A model generated the notes under the pieces. That model did no database searches and was not told the origin of the DNA. It saw only the letters and a list, made by a program, of their open reading frames with translations. Below, in pieces: positions 30,526-41,332 of a stretch of 53,491 bases of DNA. Location of the stretch: contig MELC01000091.1 of assembly GCA_001767455.1 (NCBI GenBank), forward strand, positions 148,119 to 201,609, read 5' to 3'. Within the stretch, counting starts at the first letter, position 1; each line of letters begins with the position of its first letter. The stretch comes from Acidobacteria bacterium RIFCSPLOWO2_12_FULL_66_21 (GTDB lineage: Bacteria > Acidobacteriota > Vicinamibacteria > Vicinamibacterales > 2-12-FULL-66-21). The translations under genes were made by a program, and so were the position numbers.

Positions 30526-31689
30526 ATGAAAATCCACGAGTATCAAGCCAAAGCCATCCTCGCGCGGCACGGCGTGCCCGTGCCCGAGGGCGCCGTCGTC
30601 TTCACCGCCGCCGAAGCGGCGGACGCCGCGCGGCGTCTTGGCGGCACGGTCGTCGTCAAGGCGCAGATCCACGCCGGCGGCCGCGGCAAGGGAGGCGGCG
30701 TCAAGGTCGTCAAGACGCCCGAAGACGCCGACAAGACCGCCAGGGACATGCTCGGCATGCGCCTGGTCACCTACCAGACCGGACCGCACGGTCAGATCGT
30801 GCAGCGCGTGCTGGTGGAGCAGGGGCTCCGCATCAGGCGCGAGCTGTATCTCGGGCTCGTCATCGACCGCGCGACCGAGCGCCCGGTGCTGATGGTGAGC
30901 CAGGAGGGGGGCGTCGAGATCGAGAAGGTCGCCGCCGAAACCCCCGAGAGGATCTTCAAGGCCTATATCGATCCCGGGATCGGTCTCAGCGCCTACCAGA
31001 CGCGCAAGCTCGCCTTCGCGCTCGATCTGCAGGGGCCGCAGATCGCCCAGGCCGGCAAGTTCATGAACGCGCTGTACGAGGCCTTCAAGGCCACCGACGC
31101 GTCGCTCATCGAGATCAACCCGCTGATCGTCACCGAAGAGGGGAGCCTCCTGGCGCTCGACGCCAAGATGAACTTCGACGACAACGCGCTCTACCGCCAC
31201 CCCGACATCAGGGACCTGCGCGACACGAGCGAGGAGGACCCGCTCGAGGTCGAAGCCTCGCAGTTCTCGCTGAACTACATCAAGCTCGATGGCACCGTGG
31301 GCTGCATGGTCAACGGCGCGGGGCTCGCGATGGCCACGATGGACATCATCAAGCTGGCGGGAGGGGAACCGGCGAACTTCCTCGACGTCGGCGGCGGCGC
31401 CAACGCCGAGCAGATTCGCAACGCGTTCAAGATCCTGATCTCGGACAAGCACGTGAAAGCGGTGCTCATCAACATCTTCGGCGGCATCCTTCGCTGCGAC
31501 ATCCTCGCCGAAGGGGTCATCGCCGCCGTCAAGGCACTGCACGTCTCGGTGCCGATCGTCATCCGCATGGAAGGGACGAACGTCGAGCGCGGCAAGCAGA
31601 TGCTGAAGGAAAGCGGACTGAATTTCACCACGGCCGACACGATGAGCGAGGCCGCCGAACGAGTCGTGGCCCTGGGCCACGCCTCGTAA
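30526..31689 (+). CDS. sucC: Succinyl-CoA synthetase subunit beta
   Basis: SucC/SucD interconvert succinyl-CoA and succinate with substrate-level phosphorylation. The protein is 387 aa with an N-terminal ATP-grasp domain ([38 protein letters not shown], described by its ends). The C-terminal part has [10 protein letters not shown] and [16 protein letters not shown], which interacts with CoA-subunit residues. No ribosome site is clear before ATG 30526. sucD follows after 72 bp. Confidence 0.96.
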   Translation: MKIHEYQAKAILARHGVPVPEGAVVFTAAEAADAARRLGGTVVVKAQIHAGGRGKGGGVKVVKTPEDADKTARDMLGMRLVTYQTGPHGQIVQRVLVEQGLRIRRELYLGLVIDRATERPVLMVSQEGGVEIEKVAAETPERIFKAYIDPGIGLSAYQTRKLAFALDLQGPQIAQAGKFMNALYEAFKATDASLIEINPLIVTEEGSLLALDAKMNFDDNALYRHPDIRDLRDTSEEDPLEVEASQFSLNYIKLDGTVGCMVNGAGLAMATMDIIKLAGGEPANFLDVGGGANAEQIRNAFKILISDKHVKAVLINIFGGILRCDILAEGVIAAVKALHVSVPIVIRMEGTNVERGKQMLKESGLNFTTADTMSEAAERVVALGHAS

Positions 31690-31761
31690 GCCGCAGCTCG
31701 TGGCTCGCAGGTGGGGTCTCTCGGAGGCCGGGGCTCTTGGCCCCGGCATCATAAGGAGAAT

Positions 31762-32634
31762 ATGGCTGTACTAATCGACAAGAGTACGCGCCTCGTCGTC
31801 CAGGGACTGACCGGCCGCGAAGGGACCTTTCACGCGAAGCAGGCCGCCGCGTACGGCACGACCGTCGTCGGCGGCGTCACACCCGGCAAGGGTGGCACGA
31901 CCCACGAAGGCTGGCCGGTGTTCAACACGCTGGCGGATGCCATCCGCGAGACCGGCGCCGACGCGTCGGTGATCTTCGTGCCGCCCGCCGGCGCGGCCGA
32001 CGCGGTGCTCGAGGCCGTTGAAGAGCAGTTGCCGCTGGCCGTGTGCATCACCGAGGGGATTCCCACGCTCGACATGATGCGGGCCATGGTGCTCCTCCGG
32101 CGGAGCAAGACGCGACTCATCGGGCCGAACTGCCCCGGCGTCATCAGCGCAGGCCGGGCGAAGGCCGGCATCATCCCCGGACATATCTGCAAGGAAGGAC
32201 GGGTCGGTGTCGTGTCGAGAAGCGGCACGCTGACCTACGAGGCCATCCACCAGCTGACGCATCTCGGGCTCGGCGAGACGACCTGCATCGGCATTGGCGG
32301 CGACCCGCTCATCGGCACGAACTTCATCGATGCCCTGACCCTGTTCGAGGCGGATCCGCAGACCGAGGCCGTGGTGATGATTGGCGAGATCGGGGGGACC
32401 GCGGAAGAAGAGGCGGCCGCTTTCATCCGGGCGAACGTGACGAAGCCGGTTGTCAGCTTCATCGCCGGTCAGACCGCGCCTCCGGGACGGCGGATGGGGC
32501 ACGCCGGCGCGATCATCGCCGGCGGGAAGGGCACGGCGGCCGAGAAGATGGCCGCGCTCACGGGCGCCGGCGTGCACGTCGTGAGGAGTCCCGCGGAGAT
32601 CGGCGAGGCGGTCCGCAGCGCGCTTCGCGCCTAG
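31762..32634 (+). CDS. sucD: Succinyl-CoA synthetase subunit alpha
   Basis: The alpha subunit binds CoA and carries the phosphorylated histidine. The protein is 290 aa. [14 protein letters not shown] and VTPGKGGT are in the CoA-binding domain, GPNCPGVI is the ligase signature, and [18 protein letters not shown] contains the active-site His. AAGGAG lies five bases before ATG 31762, which decides the start. Confidence 0.96.
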   Translation: MAVLIDKSTRLVVQGLTGREGTFHAKQAAAYGTTVVGGVTPGKGGTTHEGWPVFNTLADAIRETGADASVIFVPPAGAADAVLEAVEEQLPLAVCITEGIPTLDMMRAMVLLRRSKTRLIGPNCPGVISAGRAKAGIIPGHICKEGRVGVVSRSGTLTYEAIHQLTHLGLGETTCIGIGGDPLIGTNFIDALTLFEADPQTEAVVMIGEIGGTAEEEAAAFIRANVTKPVVSFIAGQTAPPGRRMGHAGAIIAGGKGTAAEKMAALTGAGVHVVRSPAEIGEAVRSALRA

Positions 32635-32638
32635 AAGG

Positions 32639-32970
32639 CACGGAGCGGACGGAGCGCACAGAGACGATCACACGGAGGCGCGGAGCACACGGCGACGCAC
32701 GGGGACGATCACACGGAGGCACGGAGCACACGGAGACGCGCGGAGACGAGGCCGGTCTGGCCGCGCTCCGCGCGGTGAGGTGGTCTGAGATCCACAAACG
32801 CAAACACCGGTCGATCCCACGGTGCTTGCGTTTGCGGATCTCAGACCACCTCGTAACGCCGGCCAACGGCAGGCCATGGCCGGCGCCAGACCGGCCTTCT
32901 CGTCCGGGCGTGACCGCCTCCGTGCGTCTCCGTGGGCTCCGTGTCTCCGTGTCGAGGCGCCTCCGTGACC
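32639..32970. repeat. Long imperfect palindrome with CACGGAG arms (copy B)
   Basis: Left units (CACGGAGCGGACGGAGCGCA and further CACGGAGG/CACGGAGA units, to 32748) oppose right units CTCCGTG from 32930 to 32967. Structured element B lies between them. The left array is about twice as long as in copy A, with an internal ACGATCACACGGAG repeat. Confidence 0.75.
32750..32896. ncRNA. Four-helix structured element, copy B
   Basis: The layout matches copy A. The closing stem is GGCCGGTCTGG with CCAGACCGGCC (32750-32760, 32886-32896, 11 bp). The small hairpin is CCGCGC-TCC-GCGCGG (32761-32775). The main hairpin 32777-32852 has 17+9+5 bp with A-C mismatches at 32794/32835 and 32804/32825 and a 10-nt loop. 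The last hairpin is CGCCGGCC with GGCCGGCG (32857-32864, 32878-32885). Both copies carry CGGCAG in the last loop. Function unknown. Confidence 0.6.
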
Positions 32971-32975
32971 TCCTT

Positions 32976-32984
32976 TGCTATAAT
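32976..32984 (+). promoter_or_regulatory. Extended -10 promoter upstream of korA
   Basis: TGC-TATAAT is a perfect extended -10 motif, 69 bases before korA. No -35 match is evident, as allowed for extended -10 promoters. Confidence 0.55.
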
Positions 32985-33052
32985 CTCGCTCAAGGCCACT
33001 TTCCTCTCGCACCGGGACGTTCACGCGCAACAGCACAGTTGAAGGACCCAGA

Positions 33053-34948
33053 ATGGCTACAAGTGCCGGCGCGGCCCATGAGGCCGCCGACCAGCCCGCT
33101 ACCCGCCGCATCGTCAACGATTTCAGCATCCAGGTTGCCACCGTCAACGGGTCGGGAAGTCAGACCGCGAACCTCGTGCTCCTGCGGTCCCTCTTCCAGA
33201 TGGGCGTGCCCGTGTCCGGCAAGAACATGTTCCCGTCGAACATCGCGGGACTGCCGACGTGGTTCACCATCCGCGCGAACAAGGACGGCTACATCGCGCG
33301 CAAGAAAGAGGTCGATTTCCTCGTCGCGATGAACCCGGAGACGGCGAAGGAGGACGTCCTGTCGCTCCACCCCGGGCAGGCGGTGCTGTACGACGAGCCG
33401 CTGAAGCTGAACGCGCTCAGGACGGACCTGATCTTCTACCCGGTCCCCTTCGACAGGATCGTGGCGGAGGTCTGCAAGGACGCGAAGCTGCGCCGCCTCG
33501 TGAAGAACATGATCTACGACGGCGTGCTGTCGCGGCTCCTCGGCGTCGACATGGCGCAAATGGAGCAGGCGCTCCGCAAGCAGCTCGGGAAGAAGCTGAA
33601 GGCGGTGGAACTGAACCTCGGCGCGCTGAAGGCCGGCCACGCGTTCGCCGCGGAACATCTCATCAAGCAGGATCCCTACTACATCGAGCCGATGGACAGG
33701 ACGGCCGGCATGATCCTCGTCGAGGGAAATGCCGCCGGCGCGCTCGGCTCCATGATGGCCGGCGTCACCGTCGTCGCCTGGTATCCGATCACGCCGTCGT
33801 CGTCGCTGCCCGAGACGCTGATCGCGTACATGCGGAAATACCGGGTCGACAAGACCACCGGCAAGGCCACGTTCGCCATCGTCCAGGCGGAGGACGAGAT
33901 CGCGTCGATCGGGATGGTGATCGGGGCGGGATGGGCGGGCGCGCGCGCGATGACGTCCACCGCGGGCCCCGGGATCTCGCTGATGAGCGAGTTCGCCGGC
34001 CTCGCGTACTACGCGGAAGTGCCCGGCGTCGTGTTCGACATTCAGCGGGTCGGTCCCTCGACGGGCCTTCCGACACGGACGGCGCAGGGCGACATGCTCA
34101 CGACGGCCACGCTGTCGCACGGCGACACGAAGCAGATCCTGCTGATCCCCGCATCCGTCGAAGAGTGCTACACGATGGCCATCGACGCGTTCGATCTCGC
34201 CGAGCGGTTCCAGACGCTGGTCTTCGTGATGAGCGACCTCGATCTCGGCATGAACACCTGGATGTCCCGGGCGTTTCCGTACCCGGAGAAGCCGATCGAC
34301 CGCGGCAAGCTGCTCGACGCCGCGTCGCTGAGGCGCCTCGGGGAATGGGGCCGGTACCAGGACGTCGACGGCGACGGGATTCCGTATCGGACGGTTCCCG
34401 GCGACGGCATGGCCGCGTACTTCACGCGCGGGTCGGGCCACAACACCAAAGGCCAGTACAGCGAGCGCCCCGACGACTACGTCCAGAACATGGAGCGGCT
34501 CGCGCGGAAGTTCGAGACGGCCCGGTCTCACGTGCCGCGCCCCGACGTGGAGGACGCGGCCGGGGCCGAGATCGGGATCGTCGGCTACGGCACCAGCCAC
34601 TGGGCCATCGACGAGTGCCGCCATCAGCTCGCGCGCGAGTCCGAGGTCAGGACGGGGTACCTCCGCCTCCGCGCCTATCCGTTCACGGAGGAGCTTTCGG
34701 CCTTCGTCGACCGCTACGAGCGCATCTACGTCGTCGAACAGAACCGGGACGCGCAGATGGCGATGCTCATGCGGATGGAAATGCGGCCCGATCAGATCGC
34801 CAAGGTGCGGAGCGTCCTGCACTACAACGGCCTGCCGATCGACGCGCGGTCGGTGACCGACGACATCCTGGTGCAGGAAGGACTGAAGGCGAGGACCGAG
34901 GTGCACGCGGACGTGATTTCCGCCGGCATGCACGCGGGCGGGGAGTAG
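33053..34948 (+). CDS. korA: 2-oxoglutarate:ferredoxin oxidoreductase, alpha (gamma-alpha fusion)
   Basis: This is the larger subunit of a 2-oxoacid:ferredoxin oxidoreductase; with KorB it converts 2-oxoglutarate and CoA to succinyl-CoA and reduces ferredoxin. The protein is 631 aa. Residues about 10-190 are the gamma domain (NGSGSQTANLVLLRS, GVPVSGKNMFPSNI). The pyrimidine-binding alpha domain follows, with YPITPSSSLPE, AEDEIASIGM and TSTAGPGISLMSEF, and the C-terminal domain ends near residue 625. GAAGGA precedes ATG 33053. Substrate is inferred from the sucCD and TCA neighbours. Confidence 0.9.
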   Translation: MATSAGAAHEAADQPATRRIVNDFSIQVATVNGSGSQTANLVLLRSLFQMGVPVSGKNMFPSNIAGLPTWFTIRANKDGYIARKKEVDFLVAMNPETAKEDVLSLHPGQAVLYDEPLKLNALRTDLIFYPVPFDRIVAEVCKDAKLRRLVKNMIYDGVLSRLLGVDMAQMEQALRKQLGKKLKAVELNLGALKAGHAFAAEHLIKQDPYYIEPMDRTAGMILVEGNAAGALGSMMAGVTVVAWYPITPSSSLPETLIAYMRKYRVDKTTGKATFAIVQAEDEIASIGMVIGAGWAGARAMTSTAGPGISLMSEFAGLAYYAEVPGVVFDIQRVGPSTGLPTRTAQGDMLTTATLSHGDTKQILLIPASVEECYTMAIDAFDLAERFQTLVFVMSDLDLGMNTWMSRAFPYPEKPIDRGKLLDAASLRRLGEWGRYQDVDGDGIPYRTVPGDGMAAYFTRGSGHNTKGQYSERPDDYVQNMERLARKFETARSHVPRPDVEDAAGAEIGIVGYGTSHWAIDECRHQLARESEVRTGYLRLRAYPFTEELSAFVDRYERIYVVEQNRDAQMAMLMRMEMRPDQIAKVRSVLHYNGLPIDARSVTDDILVQEGLKARTEVHADVISAGMHAGGE

Positions 34949-35230
34949 CGCCTGCGGCCCGAGCGACCCTTCGACGAAGCTCAGGGTCGCCCTGAGGCTC
35001 TCGAAGGGCGAGGCGACGGAGTGGAGCCGGCCGGGAGGCCGGCCGCCGAGCGAGAGCGAGCGGGGGTGGGGCCCCGCGAGCAGGGATAGCGCCTGCGGCC
35101 CGAGCGACCCTTCGACGAAGCTCAGGGTCGCCCTGAGGCTCTCGAAGGGCGAGGCGACGGAGTGGAGCCGGCCGGGAGGCCGGCCGCCGAGCGAGAGCGA
35201 GCGGGGGTGGGGCCCCGCGAGCAGGGATAG
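34949..35230. repeat. Exact tandem duplication of a 141-bp unit
   Basis: Two copies, 34949-35089 and 35090-35230, appear identical. Each begins CGCCTGCGGCCCGAGCGACC, contains the inverted CCCTTCGACGAAGCTCAGGG / CCTGAGGCTCTCGAAGGG hairpin and a GCCGGCC-rich palindrome, and ends GCAGGGATAG. The block separates korA from korB within one operon. Confidence 0.9.
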
Positions 35231-35241
35231 ATGAGGACAAG

Positions 35242-36281
35242 ATGCCTGAACCCACGCCAACAGCGCCGAAGAAGACCAATCGCATCGGCCTCGAGCCGCA
35301 GCCGTATCGCGGCGGGAAGACGACGCTCTGCGCGGGGTGTGGCCACAACGCGATCTCCGAGCGCATCATCGACGCGTTTTACGAGATGGGGGTGGATCCC
35401 GCCCAGGTGGTGAAGCTGTCGGGCATCGGCTGCTCGAGCAAGAGCCCGGCGTATTTTCTCGGCGCGGCGCACGGATTCAACGCGGTGCACGGGCGCATGC
35501 CGTCGGTCGCGACCGGCGCGGTGCTGGCCAACCGGAGGCTCATCGCGATTGGCGTGAGCGGCGACGGCGACACGGGCGCCATCGGCATCGGCCAGTTCGT
35601 CCACGCGATGCGCCGCAACATCCCGATGATCTACATCATCGAGGACAACGGCTGCTACGGGCTGACGAAGGGGCAGTTCTCGCCGACGGCCGACCTCGGA
35701 TCGACGCTGAAGACCGGCGTCATCAACGACCTGCCGCCGCTCGATACGTGCGCGCTGGCGATCGAGCTCGGCGCGTCGTTCGTCGCGCGGTCGTTTTCCG
35801 GCGACAAGAAGCAGCTCCTGTCGATCCTCAAGGCGTCCCTGTCGCACCGCGGCATGTGCATGATCGACATCATCTCGCCGTGCGTGACGTTCAACGATCA
35901 CGAGGGATCGACGAAGAGCTACGCCTACGCGAAGGACCACGACGAGCCGCTCGGCGAGCTGAACTTCGTGCCGTTCTTCGAGGACATCTCCGTCGAGTAC
36001 GACCCGGGCACCACGCGAGAGGTGACGATGCACGACGGGTCGAAGCTGCTGCTGAAGAAGGTGGCCGAGGACTACGACCCGACGGACAAGCTCGCGGCGA
36101 TCAGCCTCATTCACGAGACGGTGCGGCGCGGCGAGTTCCCGACCGGCATCCTCTATATCGAGCCGGACAAGGACGACTTCGTGACGCTGCTCGACCTGAC
36201 GGCGGAGCCGCTCAACACGCTCCCGCTCGACCGGATCCGCCCAAGTCGAGAAGCGCTCGACGAGATCATGGAGAGCCTCCG

Positions 36282-36285
<4 letters not shown>
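35242..36285 (+). CDS. korB: 2-oxoglutarate:ferredoxin oxidoreductase, beta (TPP) subunit
   Basis: This is the thiamine-diphosphate subunit of the complex. The protein is 347 aa. CAGCGHNAISE and GIGCSSKSPAYF carry cysteines and TPP contacts, HGRMPSVATG the conserved His, and GVSGDGDTGAIGIGQFVHA the GDG Mg/TPP motif; DNGCYGLTKGQFSPT completes it. ATG 35242 has GAGGAC upstream. Its stop overlaps the next start (GTGA). Confidence 0.92.
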
Positions 36286-38309
<2,024 letters not shown>

Positions 38310-38343
38310 TGCGGCCCTTGAGGGCTGCCGTGACACGGAGCGG

Positions 38344-38535
38344 TTACCCTTCGGTTTCGTCGATGTTCGCGCCGAGCGCGTCCTCGCAGATCTTGACCCG
38401 ATCGGACGGCAGCCCCTCGTCGTCCAGCGCATCGGCGTTCTGATTGCCCGGCTGCGGATCGGTCGCGCGATCCCCTTCCACGGCGCCGATGTGCTCGTCC
38501 GAGATCGGCGTGTCCTGTTTGACGTCAGGCTGCAT
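38344..38535 (-). CDS. Small acidic protein of unknown function
   Basis: This is a 63-aa protein rich in Asp and Glu, with no membrane segment. It contains ISDEHIGAVEGD, NADALDDEGLPSDRVKICED and ALGANIDETEG. A very good ribosome site (GGAGGGAG) lies about four bases before ATG 38535, which supports expression. The sequence looks like a conserved, mostly disordered small protein, but I cannot name the family. It is divergent from ndk. Confidence 0.6.
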   Translation of the reverse strand: MQPDVKQDTPISDEHIGAVEGDRATDPQPGNQNADALDDEGLPSDRVKICEDALGANIDETEG

Positions 38536-38617
38536 GGTCTCCCTCCGCGGCGTCTGCTGGCCACCCTGGCTGACGGCGCTGCGTTGACGTGCGCAAAGCC
38601 GATATAATCGGCCAGAT

Positions 38618-39034
38618 ATGGAACGTACATTCGCGATCATCAAGCCGGACGCGGTGGCCGCCCGGCACACCGGCCGGATTATTCAGCGCATTGAAGAGGC
38701 GGGATTCCAGATTCGTGCCATGCGGATGCGTCACCTGTCCAAGGCAGAGGCCGAGGGGTTCTACGCCGTCCACCGCGAGCGCCCGTTTTTTCCGAGCCTC
38801 ACCACGTTCATGTCGTCGGGCCCCTCGGTCGTGATGGCGCTTGAGGCGCCGGATGCGATCAGGAAGTGGCGCACGCTCATGGGCGCGACCGACCCCGCGA
38901 AGGCGGACGCCGGGACGCTGCGCAAGGAGTTCGGCCGGTCGATCGAGAACAACGCGACGCACGGCTCCGATGCGCCGGAAACCGCCGCGTTCGAGCTGGG
39001 ATACTTCTTCCCGGGAATCGACCTGATAGGGTGA
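38618..39034 (+). CDS. ndk: Nucleoside diphosphate kinase
   Basis: Ndk balances NTP pools by transferring the gamma-phosphate through a histidine. The protein is 138 aa. [12 protein letters not shown] is the family N-terminus and [15 protein letters not shown] the signature after the active-site region; the phospho-His is in the NATHGSD-type motif. A TATAAT at 38603-38608 lies only ten bases before the ATG, so the transcript may be almost leaderless. DUF2905 follows after 6 bases. Confidence 0.96.
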   Translation: MERTFAIIKPDAVAARHTGRIIQRIEEAGFQIRAMRMRHLSKAEAEGFYAVHRERPFFPSLTTFMSSGPSVVMALEAPDAIRKWRTLMGATDPAKADAGTLRKEFGRSIENNATHGSDAPETAAFELGYFFPGIDLIG

Positions 39035-39040
39035 GCGCCG

Positions 39041-39235
39041 GTGGGCAGGACGGTTCTCGCGATCGGCCTTGTCATCGCGGGCATCGGCCTGCTGATGATG
39101 GCGGGCGTGCCGCTCGGACGCCTGCCGCTCGATTTCAGCTGGCGCCGCGGCAACACGGCGGTCTATTTTCCGCTGGGGACGACGATACTTCTGAGTATCA
39201 TCCTGACACTGTTGTTTGCGCTCTTCAGACGGTGA
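39041..39235 (+). CDS. DUF2905 family small membrane protein
   Basis: This is a 64-aa protein with two membrane segments (about residues 4-21 and 44-61) and the family motif LGRLPLDFSWRRGNTAVYFPL, here described by its ends (LGRLPLDF, AVYFPL). It ends LFALFRR. The function of the family is unknown. GTG 39041 follows ndk by 6 bases, so the two are probably cotranscribed. Confidence 0.88.
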   Translation: MGRTVLAIGLVIAGIGLLMMAGVPLGRLPLDFSWRRGNTAVYFPLGTTILLSIILTLLFALFRR

Positions 39236-39261
39236 TGCAGCCGCGGGCCCTCGCACGGTGA

Positions 39262-39309
39262 CTTGGACTTCGACTTTGACTTTGACTATCGACTAACGAC
39301 TATCGACTG
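39262..39309. repeat. TTGACTTTGAC / ATCGACTAACG simple repeat
   Basis: ACTTGGACTTCGACTTTGAC followed by ACTATCGACTAACGACTATC fills the gap before dcd and ends a few bases before its ATG. It is another low-complexity block, in one orientation. Confidence 0.5.
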
Positions 39310-39311
39310 AC

Positions 39312-39866
39312 ATGTCCATCAAACCCGACCACTGGATTAGGAAAATGGCGCTCGAGCACCGCATGATCGAGCCGTTCGAGGATCGGCAGGTGCGCGAGGG
39401 AGTCGTCTCCTACGGCCTGTCGTCGTACGGCTACGACATCCGCGTGGCGAACGAGTTCAAGGTCTTCACCAACATCAACAACACGCTGATCGATCCCAAG
39501 AACTTCGATCCGCGGTCGTTCGTGGACATCGTCGCCGACACGTGCATCGTCCCGCCGAACTCGTTCGTGCTGGCGCGGACGGTCGAGTACTTCCGCATCC
39601 CGCGCGACGTGCTCACGGTCTGCCTCGGAAAATCCACGTACGCGCGCTGCGGCATCATCGTGAACGTCACCCCGTTCGAGCCCGAGTGGGAAGGCACCGC
39701 GACGCTCGAGATCTCCAACACCACGCCGCTGCCGGCGAAGGTGTACGCCAACGAGGGCATCGCGCAGGTGCTGTTCTTCCAGAGCGACGAGCCGTGCGAA
39801 ATCTCGTACGGCGACAAGAAGGGCAAGTACCTGAGGCAACTCGAGGTCACGTTGCCAAGAGTGTAA
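39312..39866 (+). CDS. dcd: dCTP deaminase
   Basis: Dcd deaminates dCTP to dUTP for thymidylate synthesis. The protein is 184 aa. [25 protein letters not shown] (with the conserved Ser/Arg), [12 protein letters not shown] (catalytic Glu region) and [13 protein letters not shown] are visible. The start [13 protein letters not shown] fits the family. It is followed by inverted simple repeats and a convergent sirtuin gene. Confidence 0.95.
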   Translation: MSIKPDHWIRKMALEHRMIEPFEDRQVREGVVSYGLSSYGYDIRVANEFKVFTNINNTLIDPKNFDPRSFVDIVADTCIVPPNSFVLARTVEYFRIPRDVLTVCLGKSTYARCGIIVNVTPFEPEWEGTATLEISNTTPLPAKVYANEGIAQVLFFQSDEPCEISYGDKKGKYLRQLEVTLPRV

Positions 39867-39869
39867 TTC

Positions 39870-39972
39870 GTGTGTTGGTGAATCTGTGAGTTGGTGAATT
39901 GGAAACCGTTGTCGATCTGCCAACCTGCCAATTCACTGCTTCACCAATTCACCAACCCACCAATTCACCGAT
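39870..39972. repeat. Inverted TTGGTGA / TCACCAA repeats between convergent genes
   Basis: GTGTTGGTGAATCTGTGAGT on the left faces CACCAATTCACCAACCCACC on the right, across a short loop (about 39905-39920). It overlaps the 3' end of the sirtuin gene (stop at 39949). A large hairpin here could end transcription in both directions. Confidence 0.6.
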
Positions 39973-40686
39973 TAGCGGGAGCGCCACCTCCGCGGGCATC
40001 GCAATCGCAAGATCAAGGACCGCGGCGGCGTCGGTTGCTGCCACATTGATTTCGGCCGCGAACGCGCCGCGCGCCCGCGCGGCGTGCGCGAGTCCCGCCG
40101 CGGGATAGACCACCGACGATGTGCCGATTGACAGGAAGACGTCGCAGTCGAGCGCCGCTTCGGCGCGCGTGAGGACGGCGCGATCGATCGCCTCCCCGAA
40201 CCAGACGACGCCGGGTCGGGCCAGCCCGCCGCACCGCGGACAGCGCGGCGGGATCAGGGTCAGCGGTGCACAGCGATCTTCCCAGGCGCCTGCGCCGCAC
40301 GACGCGGCGCAGCGCAGCTGCCAGATCGATCCGTGAAAGCGGATCACGTCACGGGTGCCGGCGAGCTCGTGGAGGCCGTCGACGTTCTGCGTGATGAGCG
40401 TCAGGCCGTGCGACCGGCTCCACCGCGCCAGCACTTTGTGGGCGGCGTTCGGCCGGCACTCGGCAATCAAGGTCCGGCGCCAGTCGTACCACTCCCACAC
40501 GAGCCCCGGATCGCGGTCGAACGTGGCCGGGGTGGCCAAATCCTCCGGCCTGAACGACTTCCAGAGACCGTCCGGCCCCCGGAACGTGGGCACGCCGCTC
40601 GCGGCGGACACGCCCGCGCCGGTGACGGCCGTGACGCGCCGGGCTTCTTTCAAACGGGCCGCAAGCGCCTCGAGTTTCGATCCCAC
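39949..40686 (-). CDS. NAD-dependent protein deacylase (sirtuin, CobB/SIRT5-like)
   Basis: This sirtuin removes acyl groups from lysines using NAD. From GTG 40686 it is 245 aa. VTGAGVSAASGVPTFRG is the NAD loop, TQNVDGLHELAG the core, and H118 in FHGS the catalytic base. Zinc ligands are C126, C130, C149 and C152. Y67 and R70 (WYDWRR) match the Tyr-x-x-Arg pair that prefers succinyl and malonyl groups in SIRT5 and CobB. The last residues overlap the simple repeat region. GGAGG is 12 bases upstream of the GTG. Confidence 0.9.
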   Translation of the reverse strand: MGSKLEALAARLKEARRVTAVTGAGVSAASGVPTFRGPDGLWKSFRPEDLATPATFDRDPGLVWEWYDWRRTLIAECRPNAAHKVLARWSRSHGLTLITQNVDGLHELAGTRDVIRFHGSIWQLRCAASCGAGAWEDRCAPLTLIPPRCPRCGGLARPGVVWFGEAIDRAVLTRAEAALDCDVFLSIGTSSVVYPAAGLAHAARARGAFAAEINVAATDAAAVLDLAIAMPAEVALPLIGELVGW

Positions 40687-40753
40687 CGGATTATTTAACC
40701 TCCACAGGGCGTTCCGGTCTAATTTGTCAGGACAGGGGATCCGGAGGGGGATT

Positions 40754-41227
40754 ATGAAACGCTTATTCGTAGCCGGCGCGGTCGTCCTTGCCATGGCCGC
40801 ATCGAGCGCCGCCGCGCAAGGGCGGGCCCAGGGGCCCGCGGGCCAGCGACTGCAGCAGGCGCGTGCCCGCCAGCAGGCGGCCGTTTTCCAGCGGCTCGAC
40901 AAGAACAACGACGGCAGCCTCTCGCGCGACGAGTGGCCGCGTGCACAGCAGGCGTTCGATCGCGTGGACGCCAACAAGGACGGCGTGCTGTCGCGTGAAG
41001 AAACCGGGAAGCTCGGCGGGGCCGTCCAGCGGGTCCGCCAGGCGCGAGGGCGCCAGGCGCGCGTCCGTGTCGCGAAGATGCGGGTGCGCCGCATGGACGG
41101 CAACCGGGATCGCGTGATTTCGCGCAACGAGTGGAAAGGCAGGCCGGAGCCGTTCGACCGCCTCGACACGAACAAGGACGGCCAGCTCACGCCCGCGGAA
41201 ATCCGGGCCCGCGGAAAGCGCCGCTGA
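40754..41227 (+). CDS. Exported EF-hand calcium-binding protein
   Basis: The protein is 157 aa with a signal peptide (ending ASSAAAQ, about residue 22). Four EF-hand loops are visible: DKNNDGSLSRDE, DANKDGVLSREE, DGNRDRVISRNE and DTNKDGQLTPAE. The third has Arg in place of the usual Gly and may bind Ca2+ poorly. The linkers are Arg-rich. GGAGGGGG lies about six bases before ATG 40754. The role is unknown; similar small EF-hand proteins are common in soil bacteria. Confidence 0.88.
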   Translation: MKRLFVAGAVVLAMAASSAAAQGRAQGPAGQRLQQARARQQAAVFQRLDKNNDGSLSRDEWPRAQQAFDRVDANKDGVLSREETGKLGGAVQRVRQARGRQARVRVAKMRVRRMDGNRDRVISRNEWKGRPEPFDRLDTNKDGQLTPAEIRARGKRR

Positions 41228-41332
41228 AACACGGAAGGACACGGAAGACACGGAATTCATGAACCACGGAAGCACACGGAAACACACGGACTAGTTTCTG
41301 TGTGTTCCGTGGTTTTCCGTGTTTTTCCGTGT
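41222..41332. repeat. CACGGAA / TTCCGTG palindrome between convergent genes
   Basis: Units ACACGGAAGGACACGGAAGA to about 41290 face GTGTGTTCCGTGGTTTTCCG and TTTTTCCGTG on the right, with only CTAGTT at the centre. It starts inside the EF-hand gene end and covers the last 14 codons of the convergent TPR-like gene. Confidence 0.75.

Larger units (their letters stand above)
32635..33052. other. Repeat-rich gap between sucD and korA
   Basis: The 418-bp gap is almost filled by the second CACGGAG palindrome with structured element B, followed by the korA promoter. No protein gene is supported. Confidence 0.7.

Noticed and set aside
32990-35260. 756-codon open frame on the minus strand opposite korA
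   Set aside because: Composition and the repeated segment from the 141-bp duplication show it is a shadow; korA has full domain motifs.
38584-38608. TTGACG with TATAAT as a complete ndk promoter
   Set aside because: The spacer is only 13 bp, too short for a standard sigma-70 promoter; only the -10 is kept as possible.
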